Assembly (NCBI GenBank): GCA_946221915.1
Contig: CAMIKG010000082.1
Coordinates: 1 to 18,814, forward strand
Length of the DNA: 18,814 nt
Direction: 5' to 3'
From: an uncultured Erwinia sp.
GTDB taxonomy: Bacteria; Pseudomonadota; Gammaproteobacteria; Enterobacterales; Enterobacteriaceae
In this document: positions 1 to 6,913 of the stretch, piece after piece
Numbering within the stretch: position 1 is the stretch's first letter
Layout: the number at the start of each line of letters is the position of its first letter
Notes under the pieces: generated by a model
Databases searched by the model: none
Seen by the model: the letters and a program-made list of their open reading frames with translations, nothing else
What the model was told of the DNA's origin: nothing
Position numbers and translations under genes: made by a program

Positions 1-842
1 GCCCGCCCCCCTCCACCCCCGATCTACTGGCGCTGTTTGGCGGCGAAGCACAGAGTGACGCCGACCCGCTGGGCATGCACAGCGTGGATCATCTGGTGAC
101 GCACGAAGCGGCGCGCCCTGCTGCCGATGCAGCAGCATCGCTGTCCCAAAAGCACAGCAGCGCCCGGCTGGATATTGACCCGTTACCGCACAAAGCACGT
201 GAAAACGGTGGCGCAGCACATGCCGGGCATGACGAGACACTGTTGCGCGCCCTGCTGGAAGGCATGGGACTCGACGCCAGCCAGGGCTCTGCGCTCAGCG
301 AAGACGATATGCGCATGACCGGCCGCATGCTGAGTCTGTTTTCGCAGGGCACAGTCGCCCTGCTCTCCTCGCGGTCGATTCTGAAACGCGGCGTCAAAGC
401 CGATATGACCATGATCCTCAACGAGGCCAATAACCCGTTCAAAATCCTGCCCTCCGGTAAAACCGTGCTGATGCAGATGTACCAGAGCCAGATGCCCGGT
501 TTTATGCAGCCGGAGCAGGCGGTGCGCGATGCACTGGTCGACCTGCAGGCGCATCAGCTCGGGATGATTGCCGGTATCCGCGCGATTATCGCCGCGATGC
601 TGCAGTCATTTAACCCACAGCGGCTGGAAGAGAGCGCACGCCGTGACGGCCTTGAGAGCAAAATGCCGTTTGCCGCCGCGCGTAAAGCGGCGATGTGGGA
701 CTACTTTGTCCGCAACTATCAGCACACTTCCGGCGAAATCGAAGATGACTTCCACACCTTGTTTGGCGAAGCTTTCCTGCACGCCTATGACGTTGAGGTC
801 AACCAGTACAAAGACTCCCAACTGAAAGCGGACGACGAATGA
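1..842 (+). CDS. tagH: T6SS FHA-domain protein TagH/Fha, C-terminal part (5' end outside window)
   Basis: The frame is open from base 3 to the TGA at 840-842 with no convincing start, so the gene begins upstream of the window. The visible ~279 residues begin in a Pro-rich linker with the segment DLLALFGG and DPLGM, typical of the hinge between the N-terminal FHA domain and the C-terminal domain of T6SS FHA proteins. The C-terminal domain (from about base 230) is helical, with a conserved-looking stretch around ILNEANNPFKILPS and a following QLGMIAGIRAIIAAML segment. The FHA domain, which binds phospho-threonine, is not in view. In known systems this protein is the cytoplasmic scaffold phosphorylated by PpkA and dephosphorylated by PppA to switch T6SS assembly on or off. 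It overlaps pppA by 4 nt (ATGA), indicating translational coupling. The family call rests on remembered motifs and on the neighbouring phosphatase and kinase genes. Confidence 0.85.
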   Translation, partial: PPPSTPDLLALFGGEAQSDADPLGMHSVDHLVTHEAARPAADAAASLSQKHSSARLDIDPLPHKARENGGAAHAGHDETLLRALLEGMGLDASQGSALSEDDMRMTGRMLSLFSQGTVALLSSRSILKRGVKADMTMILNEANNPFKILPSGKTVLMQMYQSQMPGFMQPEQAVRDALVDLQAHQLGMIAGIRAIIAAMLQSFNPQRLEESARRDGLESKMPFAAARKAAMWDYFVRNYQHTSGEIEDDFHTLFGEAFLHAYDVEVNQYKDSQLKADDE

Positions 843-1615
843 AGATTAGTTTTGCCTCAACGTCGCAAACCGGCAGCCGCGACAGCAATCAGGATCTTAC
901 CGGCAGCCTGAGCGGCGAGCATCGCGCCTGTTTCCTGGTGTGTGATGGCGTGGCCGGGTTACCGGGCGGCGATAAAGCGGCACTGATTGTGCGCGACAGA
1001 TTACTCAGCGAGTTATCGGAAGACCGACACTTCTCGCCGCAGGAAACGCGTGTGGCAGTAGAAAAATGTGAGCGTTCCATCCGTGAGGCGCAGCAGATAA
1101 ATCCGAAATATTCCCGCATGAGCACCACCCTCGCCGCCCTGTTTATTGACCGTTCTCATCAGCTGGCATGGTGGGCGCACGCAGGCGACAGCCGCATTTA
1201 TCACTTCCGCCGCGGCTATATTCATCAGGTCACCCGCGACCATAGTCTGGCGCAACAGATGAAAGATGCCGGGTATGAAAATACCGGAATTAACAGTAAT
1301 TTACTCTATAATGCGCTCGGCGCGGAAGTCGCGCGCGACGCCAGCTATAGTGATGTACTGGAGCTGGAAGATGGCGATGCCTTTCTGGTCTGTACTGATG
1401 GCTTCTGGCTCTCTCTGAGCGCACAAGAGATGGAACAAGCGCTGCGTATGGTTAATTCACCGGAAGAGTGGCTGGCGCTGATGCAGAATGCTATCAATCG
1501 CAGCAGTAAAAGCGATAACTTAAGCGCCGTTGCGGTGTGGATGGGTTCGCCTCAGGAAACAACGTTATTACAATCACTGGCTGATTCGGCGCGCTTTCTG
1601 CCGCCACGCGATTAA
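839..1615 (+). CDS. pppA: PP2C-family Ser/Thr phosphatase of the T6SS (PppA)
   Basis: This 258-residue protein is a bare PP2C (PPM) catalytic domain with no signal peptide or membrane segment, so it should be cytoplasmic. The metal-binding motifs are in order: SRDSNQD (residues 13-19), VCDGVAG (34-40, with D36 and G37), the AHAGDSRIY strand near residue 117, VTRDHSL, CTDGFW (185-190, with D187) and SDNLSAV (225-231, with D226). All the acidic residues expected for the Mn/Mg centre appear to be present, so it should be active. Its start overlaps the stop of the upstream FHA gene by 4 nt, and the next gene follows 14 nt after its stop. In characterised T6SS clusters PppA removes the threonine phosphate that PpkA places on Fha, lowering secretion. 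The context here fits that role exactly. Confidence 0.93.
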   Translation: MKISFASTSQTGSRDSNQDLTGSLSGEHRACFLVCDGVAGLPGGDKAALIVRDRLLSELSEDRHFSPQETRVAVEKCERSIREAQQINPKYSRMSTTLAALFIDRSHQLAWWAHAGDSRIYHFRRGYIHQVTRDHSLAQQMKDAGYENTGINSNLLYNALGAEVARDASYSDVLELEDGDAFLVCTDGFWLSLSAQEMEQALRMVNSPEEWLALMQNAINRSSKSDNLSAVAVWMGSPQETTLLQSLADSARFLPPRD

Positions 1616-1629
1616 CACCAAGGAATGTT

Positions 1630-2580
1630 ATGAAATACTGGTTGCCCGGCGTTATGACATTGTTGATGGCTTCTGCCGCCAGCGCAGAGGACTATCGGGT
1701 CGTCTACTCACCGAGTCTGGAGCTGGAAGTGTTTCTCGACAATGTCGAGAGCAGTGCGCCGCAGGACTGGTGTCAGCCGACGCTGCATCTGCGCATTGTT
1801 TCCGGCGAGAGCAAGGAGTCGCAGGTGCTTAATGGCTTCCTGCCGCGCGTGGGCGCGCTGTTAACCAACCAGTGCGGCAAGCTGGAAGAGCTGCCATGGC
1901 AAATGACCAACAAGCAGGGTTCCGTGCTGGCGACCGGCACGGCGGCAAAAGTGCAAAACTGGCGGCCAATCGTAACGGCTGATGCCACGGCGACGGCCAC
2001 CGCCACTAACGCCGCCCCGCTCGATCTGTCGCGTCCGGCGGATAATCAGCCATTACAGCATTTCGATCTGCCAGGCGGTTGCCATTTCCGCACCTGGTGG
2101 GACGACAACGGTCAGTCGCTGTTTATTCCCGATGACCGCGCCATGAGCTGCTCCACTGAAGGCTGGCTGGAAGGTGGCACCCAGCTGGAGCTCACCCGCG
2201 AAGGGAAAACCACGCCGGTGAGCGTCTGGTTCTGGCAGGGTTACCCGCTGCAGAATCTGCATCCACAAAACAGTCTGCTGGATGTGGTGGCAATCAATAA
2301 TCAGCGTATGGTGGTCAGCCACAAAGAGGCGGCAGACAGCTGGCTGATACTGCCATTTGATGCACGCCTGCACGTCTGGTCATTTAACGGCACGTTGCTG
2401 GTGAAAATGAGCAAAGATCAGGCCGCTGACCCGGTTGCGGTAAAAAATCGCATCGATGCCATGAAGCAAAGCTGGTCAGGGCAATATGATGCGAAGCTGA
2501 AACTGAATGTGTTGCTGATTGACGAACTGCATGCTGATCTCGCCGATCCGGCGATTGGTGCATATCGAACCCTTAATTAA
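1630..2580 (+). CDS. Secreted/periplasmic protein of unknown function in the T6SS phosphorylation cassette
   Basis: I do not recognise this 316-residue protein as a named family. It has a clear Sec signal peptide: MKYW, then a hydrophobic core at residues 5-14, and an ASA|ED cleavage site after A19. No lipobox and no later membrane segment are seen, so a soluble periplasmic protein is expected. Residues 20-115 form one predicted domain with cysteines C48 and C82. An Ala/Thr-rich low-complexity linker (about 116-130, mostly AT dipeptides) leads to a second domain with C151 (in GGCHFRTWW) and C174 (in MSCSTEGW). Two cysteine pairs suggest two disulfides, one per domain. An AAGGA-type ribosome site (1619-1623) precedes the ATG. 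The gene lies between phosphatase and kinase and reads with them, so it may act with the periplasmic tail of the kinase as a sensor or accessory factor. That is inference from position. It does not show the features I remember for TagO/VasI. Confidence 0.75.
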   Translation: MKYWLPGVMTLLMASAASAEDYRVVYSPSLELEVFLDNVESSAPQDWCQPTLHLRIVSGESKESQVLNGFLPRVGALLTNQCGKLEELPWQMTNKQGSVLATGTAAKVQNWRPIVTADATATATATNAAPLDLSRPADNQPLQHFDLPGGCHFRTWWDDNGQSLFIPDDRAMSCSTEGWLEGGTQLELTREGKTTPVSVWFWQGYPLQNLHPQNSLLDVVAINNQRMVVSHKEAADSWLILPFDARLHVWSFNGTLLVKMSKDQAADPVAVKNRIDAMKQSWSGQYDAKLKLNVLLIDELHADLADPAIGAYRTLN

Positions 2581-2582
2581 TT

Positions 2583-2599
2583 GCAGGCGTAGTGCCTGC
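2583..2599 (+). other. Small intergenic hairpin upstream of ppkA
   Basis: GCAGGC (2583-2588) pairs perfectly with GCCTGC (2594-2599) across a 5-nt loop, directly after the stop of the secreted-protein gene. No clean T-run follows (TGTTGTC), so it is a poor intrinsic terminator. It may attenuate or stabilise the transcript between the two genes. Confidence 0.45.
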
Positions 2600-2634
2600 T
2601 GTTGTCAGGCCGAAGCGCTCAGAGAATGTCAAAT

Positions 2635-4059
2635 ATGTCGGCAAATGAGAATAAAACGGTGCCCAATGCGCTCCCTGCCGGACACCGTTTCAATGAATTC
2701 GAGATTAAAGAAGTCATCGGCGGCGGTGGGTTCGGCATCGTCTATCGCGCGTGGGATCACCTGTTAGAGCGCACCATCGCCATCAAAGAGTATATGCCGG
2801 TGTCACTGGCGGTCCGTAACGAGGATCTCAGCCTCGGCCTGCGCGGCGAGCGCTTCCAGAAAATCTTCCAGGCCGGCCTGAACAGCTTTATCCAGGAAGC
2901 ACGTTTGCTGGCGCGGTTTAATCATCCGGGCCTGCTGCACGTACTGCGCTTCTGGGAAGAGAACGGCACTGCTTATATGGGCACGCTTTACTATAGCGGC
3001 ATGACGCTGAAAGAGTGGCAGGTCACCAGCCCGCAGACTATTGATGAAGCCTGGATACGCCAGTTACTGCCGCCGCTGTTTGGCGCGATTAACACCATTC
3101 ACCGCGCAGGCTACCTGCACCGCGATATCTCGCTGGATAATATTCAGATTCAGGAAAACCAGCTGCCGGTGCTGCTGGATTTCGGTTCCGCACGTAAAGA
3201 GATAGGTAATCTCGCCGATGAAACCGAGATCATGCTGAAACCCGGTTTTGCGCCGATTGAACAGTACAGCGAAGAGAGTGAAGACGAACAGGGGCCGTGG
3301 ACCGATATCTACGCGCTCGGCGCCGTGCTGCACACGCTGATTGCCGGCACTCCGCCCACCGCCAGCGTGGTGCGCAGTATCGAAGACAACTACCAGCCGC
3401 TGGCTGCACTGCAGCCAGAAGGTTATTCGCTGCCGCTGCTGCATGCCATCGACTGCGCGCTGGCAATGAAGCCAGAAGACAGGCCGCAAAGTATTGATGA
3501 ATTTGCTGCTCTGATTGACCTGCCGGTCAGTGACGTGCAGCAACTGGTCACGGCGGTAAGCATGCCGCTGGAAGAGCCAGCCGAACCCGAAAGTGTTGCC
3601 CCGGCCGAAACCGTGATTCTGGCGGTGAATCCGGCCGCCGGCGCGGCCGAAACGGTGACCCCGCCGGTACGTCGTCGCCTGTCCCCTGCACTGCTGGCGC
3701 TCAGTGCCTTTGCGCTGGCCGCCGTGGTGGCGCTGGCGCTGGCGTTAAACGGTGGTGATGATGCTGACAGCAGCGTGGTGGAGCATGCGGCCTCCGCAGC
3801 GAACAGCGCACCAGCCGCAGCCAGCCCGCAGGGCAACAGCGCGCCGGTGATGGCAACGGTGTACCTGAAGTTAAAAGCGGATGAGAGCCTGCTGCTGAAC
3901 GGCGCAGCAGCGGATGTGAAACCGAACAATAATGGCTATGCCGCGCTAAATCTGGCGGCGGGTGAATATACCATTGAGGTGCGCCTGAAGGATCGCGTGC
4001 ATACCCAGACGCTGAAAATCGATCGTGCCGGCACCTGGCTGATTAATCCCGGCAGTTAA
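2635..4059 (+). CDS. ppkA: T6SS-associated membrane Ser/Thr protein kinase (PpkA)
   Basis: Hanks-type kinase with the catalytic set intact (474-residue numbering): glycine loop GGGGFG at 29-34, lysine K51 in IAIKEYMP, catalytic loop HRDISLDN at 162-169 (D164, N169), DFG at 182-184, a GFAPIEQY activation-segment end and a TDIYALG helix. After a Pro/Ala/Glu-rich linker there is one membrane helix at about 352-373. A ~100-residue periplasmic tail ends in a beta-rich module (near YLKLKADESLLLNG and GEYTIEVRL) that resembles a PEGA-type fold. The large VWA region of P. aeruginosa PpkA is absent. Starts at 2602 (TTG) and 2626 (ATG) are in frame, but 2635 is favoured because AGAGA at 2621-2625 lies 9 nt upstream. 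The kinase is expected to phosphorylate the FHA scaffold at the start of the window, opposed by PppA. It is the last gene of the run. Confidence 0.92.
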   Translation: MSANENKTVPNALPAGHRFNEFEIKEVIGGGGFGIVYRAWDHLLERTIAIKEYMPVSLAVRNEDLSLGLRGERFQKIFQAGLNSFIQEARLLARFNHPGLLHVLRFWEENGTAYMGTLYYSGMTLKEWQVTSPQTIDEAWIRQLLPPLFGAINTIHRAGYLHRDISLDNIQIQENQLPVLLDFGSARKEIGNLADETEIMLKPGFAPIEQYSEESEDEQGPWTDIYALGAVLHTLIAGTPPTASVVRSIEDNYQPLAALQPEGYSLPLLHAIDCALAMKPEDRPQSIDEFAALIDLPVSDVQQLVTAVSMPLEEPAEPESVAPAETVILAVNPAAGAAETVTPPVRRRLSPALLALSAFALAAVVALALALNGGDDADSSVVEHAASAANSAPAAASPQGNSAPVMATVYLKLKADESLLLNGAAADVKPNNNGYAALNLAAGEYTIEVRLKDRVHTQTLKIDRAGTWLINPGS

Positions 4060-4071
4060 GCCCGTGGCAAT

Positions 4072-4095
4072 ACTGGCAGGCAGCCGCCTGCCAGT
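4072..4095. terminator. Hairpin between convergent ppkA and chaC
   Basis: ACTGGCAGGC (4072-4081) pairs perfectly over 10 bp with GCCTGCCAGT (4086-4095), with loop AGCC. It fills the 38-bp space between the ends of ppkA and chaC. Neither side has a proper T-run (GATTAATG on +, ATTGCC on -), so it may work as a weak bidirectional terminator or as an RNA 3'-end stabiliser. Confidence 0.6.
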
Positions 4096-4097
4096 GA

Positions 4098-4769
4098 TTA
4101 ATGCGATGCCACGCTCGCCTGCAACTCACGTACACGCTGCGCCAGATCGGCCAGACATTCATCATGCATGCCACGTTTCGCCAGTTCCTGTTCCAGCGAA
4201 AAAAGATACTGGGCATTGGTGCCCAGTGGTCCGCTGGCGCTGGCAATTAACGGCGCAATCGTCTGGCTGCAGGAGTCCGCTTCATACAACGGATGGCGCG
4301 GGTCCATAATAAACACCAGCGCCGTGACAATGCGGCCATCTTCCAGCTGCAGATCGCACCATGTCGGCATATAGCAGCCGGTAATCATCTCGCGCTTCCA
4401 CAGCAGCTCCAGCTCTTCGTACAGCTGCTCTTCCGGCAGGCGAAACGCCAGGCCACGCGTGCTGCCGCCCTCTTTCAGCGCCAGCATCCGCCCCGGCTGA
4501 TGGTGCGTGCCGCGTCCCGCTGTCAGACGTAAACAGAACGCCCGATGCCAGCCCTGTAACGTCCCGCTGGCTACCTCTTCAGATTCGAACACCGGATTCC
4601 ACATCAGTGAGCCATAGCCGAAAATCCATACCGGACTGTTATCCGGGCGGCAGGCCAGGGTTGACGCCAGAGAAGCGGCCCGCTGTTCACAGGTCCACAG
4701 TAACGACTCATCAATAGCGCCAAAAGCTGTCTTACAGTCAGCTTTTAATAAGAAATCCCGCGTTAACAT
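4098..4769 (-). CDS. chaC: Glutathione-specific gamma-glutamylcyclotransferase ChaC
   Basis: This 223-residue protein matches E. coli ChaC along most of its length as I remember it. It has LTRDFLLKADCKTAFGAI at the N-terminus, the substrate-loop signature FGYGSLMWNP (YGSLMW at 52-57), then LRLTAGRGTHHQPGRML, LLWKREMITGCYMPTWC and FIMDPRHP, and SGPLGTNAQYLFSLEQEL near the end. ChaC family enzymes cleave glutathione to 5-oxoproline and Cys-Gly in the cytoplasm. The name comes from the cation transport locus, not from a transport role. The reading frame extends to 4811, but the start at 4769 is chosen because GGAGG lies just 5 nt upstream and the N-terminus then aligns with E. coli. It is downstream of chaB on the same strand but separated by 364 bp. 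Confidence 0.95.
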   Translation of the reverse strand: MLTRDFLLKADCKTAFGAIDESLLWTCEQRAASLASTLACRPDNSPVWIFGYGSLMWNPVFESEEVASGTLQGWHRAFCLRLTAGRGTHHQPGRMLALKEGGSTRGLAFRLPEEQLYEELELLWKREMITGCYMPTWCDLQLEDGRIVTALVFIMDPRHPLYEADSCSQTIAPLIASASGPLGTNAQYLFSLEQELAKRGMHDECLADLAQRVRELQASVASH

Positions 4770-5133
4770 ACGAACCTCCACACCACTGCTCCGCTTCCCT
4801 GCCACTGACAACGACTTTTCCTTCAGTATCTAATGAGTTATCTGACACGTATTGTGCCTTCTCTGATGACCATATCATTTCTTGCGTGACGATCAAGTTT
4901 GAAGACGATCACAAAAGAAAAAAGTGAAACGGGCAACACACTCTTCTGGCATAACCTCTGCATTTCGCCATCATCTGCCTTCACATGCCAGGCGGCAAAC
5001 GGCAACGCCAGTCAGAAAAGTGTCACTAAATCCATCGGCACGCCAGTGGCCTTCTTGAGCAGATTCAGGCAATTTATGTTGAAAGCGGGTATGGGCTCAC
5101 ACTCCGCGGGGTTTATGCGGATTTATCGCAGGA
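4770..5133. other. Intergenic region between chaC and chaB (364 bp), no gene supported
   Basis: No convincing coding sequence is seen. A rightward frame of 126 codons starts at a TTG at 4899 without a ribosome site and runs antisense into chaB, so I do not call it. The stretch holds a direct repeat GACGATCA at 4888-4895 and 4904-4911 (16-bp period, about one and a half helical turns) roughly 120-140 bp upstream of chaC on its promoter side. No clear -35/-10 pair for chaC was found. The region may hold a chaC-specific promoter or the decayed remains of a former gene. Confidence 0.5.
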
Positions 5134-5364
5134 TTATGATTTTTTGTGCCATTTCTCATCATCCCCTTTTTCATACTGATGTTTTACCGCCGCCCAGGCG
5201 ACTTTATGCGCCACTTCTTCACGCGACTCGTTGCCGCGCCGTTCATCCGGGTCCTTGTATTGTTGCCAGGCGCTGTTAAACGCCTCTTTGTAGATCTCCT
5301 GCGCGTGGGCGGGCAGCACATTCTGGACGTTTTCGGGTAATTCAGATTTGCTTTGATAAGGCAT
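5134..5364 (-). CDS. chaB: ChaB, small conserved protein of the cation transport locus
   Basis: The 76-residue protein has the same length as E. coli ChaB and nearly the same sequence from memory: MPYQSKSELPENVQ at the start, HAQEIYKEAFNSAWQQY in the middle, and EEVAHKVAWAAVKHQYEKG before a KWHKKS terminus. It is small, highly charged and soluble, with the compact ChaB fold. Its biochemical function is unknown; it was named as a possible regulator of ChaA. The frame is open up to 5388, but GGAGA lies about 7 nt before the ATG at 5364 and fixes that start. It is divergent from chaA across a 408-bp spacer and has its own good sigma-70 promoter. Confidence 0.95.
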   Translation of the reverse strand: MPYQSKSELPENVQNVLPAHAQEIYKEAFNSAWQQYKDPDERRGNESREEVAHKVAWAAVKHQYEKGDDEKWHKKS

Positions 5365-5439
5365 ATTTTTTCTCCGGGTCAGACACACCCTTCAAGCCTG
5401 GCAAGGAGACGAAAAAATGCAAATCGCGGAAATAGCCAC

Positions 5440-5468
5440 ATCATAAAAAAGCCACCGATAACTGTCAT
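5440..5468 (-). promoter_or_regulatory. Sigma-70 promoter for chaB
   Basis: On the minus strand ATGACA (5463-5468, 5/6 match to the -35) and TATGAT (5440-5445, 5/6 match to the -10) are separated by exactly 17 bp. Transcription would start near 5433, about 70 nt before the chaB ATG. Confidence 0.6.
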
Positions 5469-5487
5469 TTATGCACCTCATTGCGGC

Positions 5488-5525
5488 AATTATTCGAACT
5501 TAACAGCCAAATAATTGTGCACAAT
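5488..5525. promoter_or_regulatory. Inverted repeats upstream of chaB/chaA, possible operator
   Basis: Two overlapping symmetric elements are visible. AATTATT (5488-5494) and AATAATT (5510-5516) are 7-bp inverted repeats 15 bp apart. ATTGTGCACAAT (5514-5525) is a perfect 12-bp palindrome. The elements lie about 20-60 bp upstream of the chaB -35 and about 125-160 bp upstream of the putative chaA promoter, in the AT-rich part of the 408-bp divergent spacer. They are candidate binding sites for a dimeric regulator, which I cannot name. Confidence 0.4.
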
Positions 5526-5648
5526 CCTCGACTAATCCTCTAATAAACCGATAAAAAAATCCATTCTATAATGATTTATTATGAATTCTCCAAAAAAACA
5601 CCGCTAAGCGTAAAACTAAGTAAAAATCGCCTTATAGCAGGGTTTGAC

Positions 5649-5675
5649 TTGTTACACTTGTGACGCTGGTAAAAT
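5649..5675 (+). promoter_or_regulatory. Candidate chaA promoter with extended -10
   Basis: TGGTAAAAT at 5667-5675 is an extended -10 (TGn plus TAAAAT). TTGTTA at 5649-5654 is a possible -35 with a short 15-bp spacer; TTGACT at 5644-5649 would have a 20-bp spacer. The resulting leader of about 90 nt contains two small hairpins: ATGTT/AACAT at 5705-5718 and AGAGACCT/GGGTTTCT at 5726-5747 (the latter with G-T pairs). A perfect TATAAT also lies at 5567-5572, but without a good -35. Confidence 0.4.
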
Positions 5676-5772
5676 AGACAAATTGCCGTCATGTTTAACA
5701 GATAATGTTGCGAAACATCACTCTTAGAGACCTGCATTCGGGTTTCTGCCAATTGCACAGTTAAGGAGATGA

Positions 5773-6876
5773 ATGCCTATGGGAACACATGAAGGCGCCA
5801 AAACACGCCATACCGAGTACACCCTGCTTTTCCCCATTGCCGCACTGGGCGTGCTGGCGATGTGGGGCGCAACCACATCCCTTCCGGCAGTTATTGCCAT
5901 TAACATGCTGGCGCTGGTCGCCATTCTCAGTAGTGCATTTAGCGTAGTACGCCATGCCGATGTGCTGGCGCACCGGCTGGGTGAACCTTATGGCTCACTG
6001 ATCCTCAGCCTCTCTGTCGTTATCCTTGAAGTCAGCCTGATTTCGGCGCTGATGGCCACCGGCGACGCCGCACCCGCCCTGATGCGCGACACCCTCTACT
6101 CCATCATTATGATCGTCACTGCCGGACTGGTGGGTTTTGCCCTGCTGCTGGGCGGGCGCAAATTCGCCACCCAGTATGTCAATCTGGCCGGGGTAAAGCA
6201 GTATTTGATCGCGATTTTCCCGCTGGCAATTCTGGTGCTGGTGTTTCCCAACGCGCTGCCGGGCGGTAATTTCACCACCGGGCAGGCGCTGCTGATTGCC
6301 GCAATTTCCGCCTCAATGTATGGCGTGTTCCTGCTGATTCAGACCAAAACGCACCAGAGCTTGTTTGTCTATGAGCATGAAGATGACAGTGATGATGGCG
6401 ACCCTCATCACGGTAAGCCTTCTGCGCACAGCAGCCTGTGGCACACGCTGTGGCTGCTGGTACATTTGGTGGCGGTGATTAGCGTGACGAAAATGAACGC
6501 CAATCCGCTGGAATACCTGCTGACCGAAGCCAATGCCCCTGAGCAGTTCACCGGTTTCCTGGTGGCGTTACTGATTCTGTCGCCGGAAGGTCTTGGCGCG
6601 ATTCGCGCCGTGCTGGCTAACCAGGTACAGCGCGCGATGAACCTGTTCTTCGGTTCGGTGCTGGCGACCATTTCACTGACCGTGCCCGCCGTATCGATTA
6701 TCGCTACCCTGACCGGCCAGGAGCTGATTTTTGGCCTCGAAGCGCCGCATATGGTAATGATGATCGCGGTGCTGGTGCTGTGCCATATCTCCTTCTCCAC
6801 CGGCCGCACCAATGTGCTTAACGGCGCGGCGCACCTCGCGTTGTTCATCGGCTACCTGATGACGATTATGCTGTAA
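5773..6876 (+). CDS. chaA: Na+/Ca2+/K+:H+ antiporter ChaA
   Basis: A 367-residue integral membrane protein of the CaCA superfamily, almost the same length as E. coli ChaA (366) and very similar in remembered sequence. It has 11 or so hydrophobic segments in two halves. The first half holds the exchanger signature GEPYGSLILSLSVVILEVSL, with the acidic E in the membrane. The second holds the matching ALLILSPEGLGAIRAVL repeat with its own glutamate. Between them is a cytoplasmic acidic, His-containing loop (EHEDDSDDGDPHHGKP). The antiporter expels Na+, Ca2+ or K+ in exchange for protons at alkaline pH or high salt. AAGGAG at 5763-5768 is 4 nt from the ATG at 5773 and 10 nt from the in-frame ATG at 5779, so the start is uncertain by two codons. 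It is transcribed away from chaB and followed by an intrinsic terminator. Confidence 0.96.
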   Translation: MPMGTHEGAKTRHTEYTLLFPIAALGVLAMWGATTSLPAVIAINMLALVAILSSAFSVVRHADVLAHRLGEPYGSLILSLSVVILEVSLISALMATGDAAPALMRDTLYSIIMIVTAGLVGFALLLGGRKFATQYVNLAGVKQYLIAIFPLAILVLVFPNALPGGNFTTGQALLIAAISASMYGVFLLIQTKTHQSLFVYEHEDDSDDGDPHHGKPSAHSSLWHTLWLLVHLVAVISVTKMNANPLEYLLTEANAPEQFTGFLVALLILSPEGLGAIRAVLANQVQRAMNLFFGSVLATISLTVPAVSIIATLTGQELIFGLEAPHMVMMIAVLVLCHISFSTGRTNVLNGAAHLALFIGYLMTIML

Positions 6877-6883
6877 ACCCGAC

Positions 6884-6913
6884 GGGCGGTGTGCTCACAC
6901 TGCCCTTATTTTT
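6884..6913 (+). terminator. Intrinsic terminator of chaA
   Basis: GGGCGGTGTG (6884-6893) pairs with CACACTGCCC (6896-6905) over 10 bp with one G-T pair, and TTATTTTT follows (6906-6913). The T-tract overlaps the stop codon and last codons of the convergent transporter gene. The opposite strand lacks a T-run, so termination should be effective only for chaA. Confidence 0.8.

Noticed and set aside
1978..2010. Ala/Thr dipeptide repeat as a phase-variable tract
   Set aside because: The codons are mixed (gcg, gca, gcc, acg, acc) and do not form a pure nucleotide repeat, so slippage is unlikely; it reads as a flexible linker.
4899..5279. 126-codon rightward frame in the chaC-chaB gap
   Set aside because: It starts at TTG without a ribosome site, overlaps chaB antisense, and has a composition unlike a real protein (many R, C, H and P near the end, produced by the chaB antisense frame).
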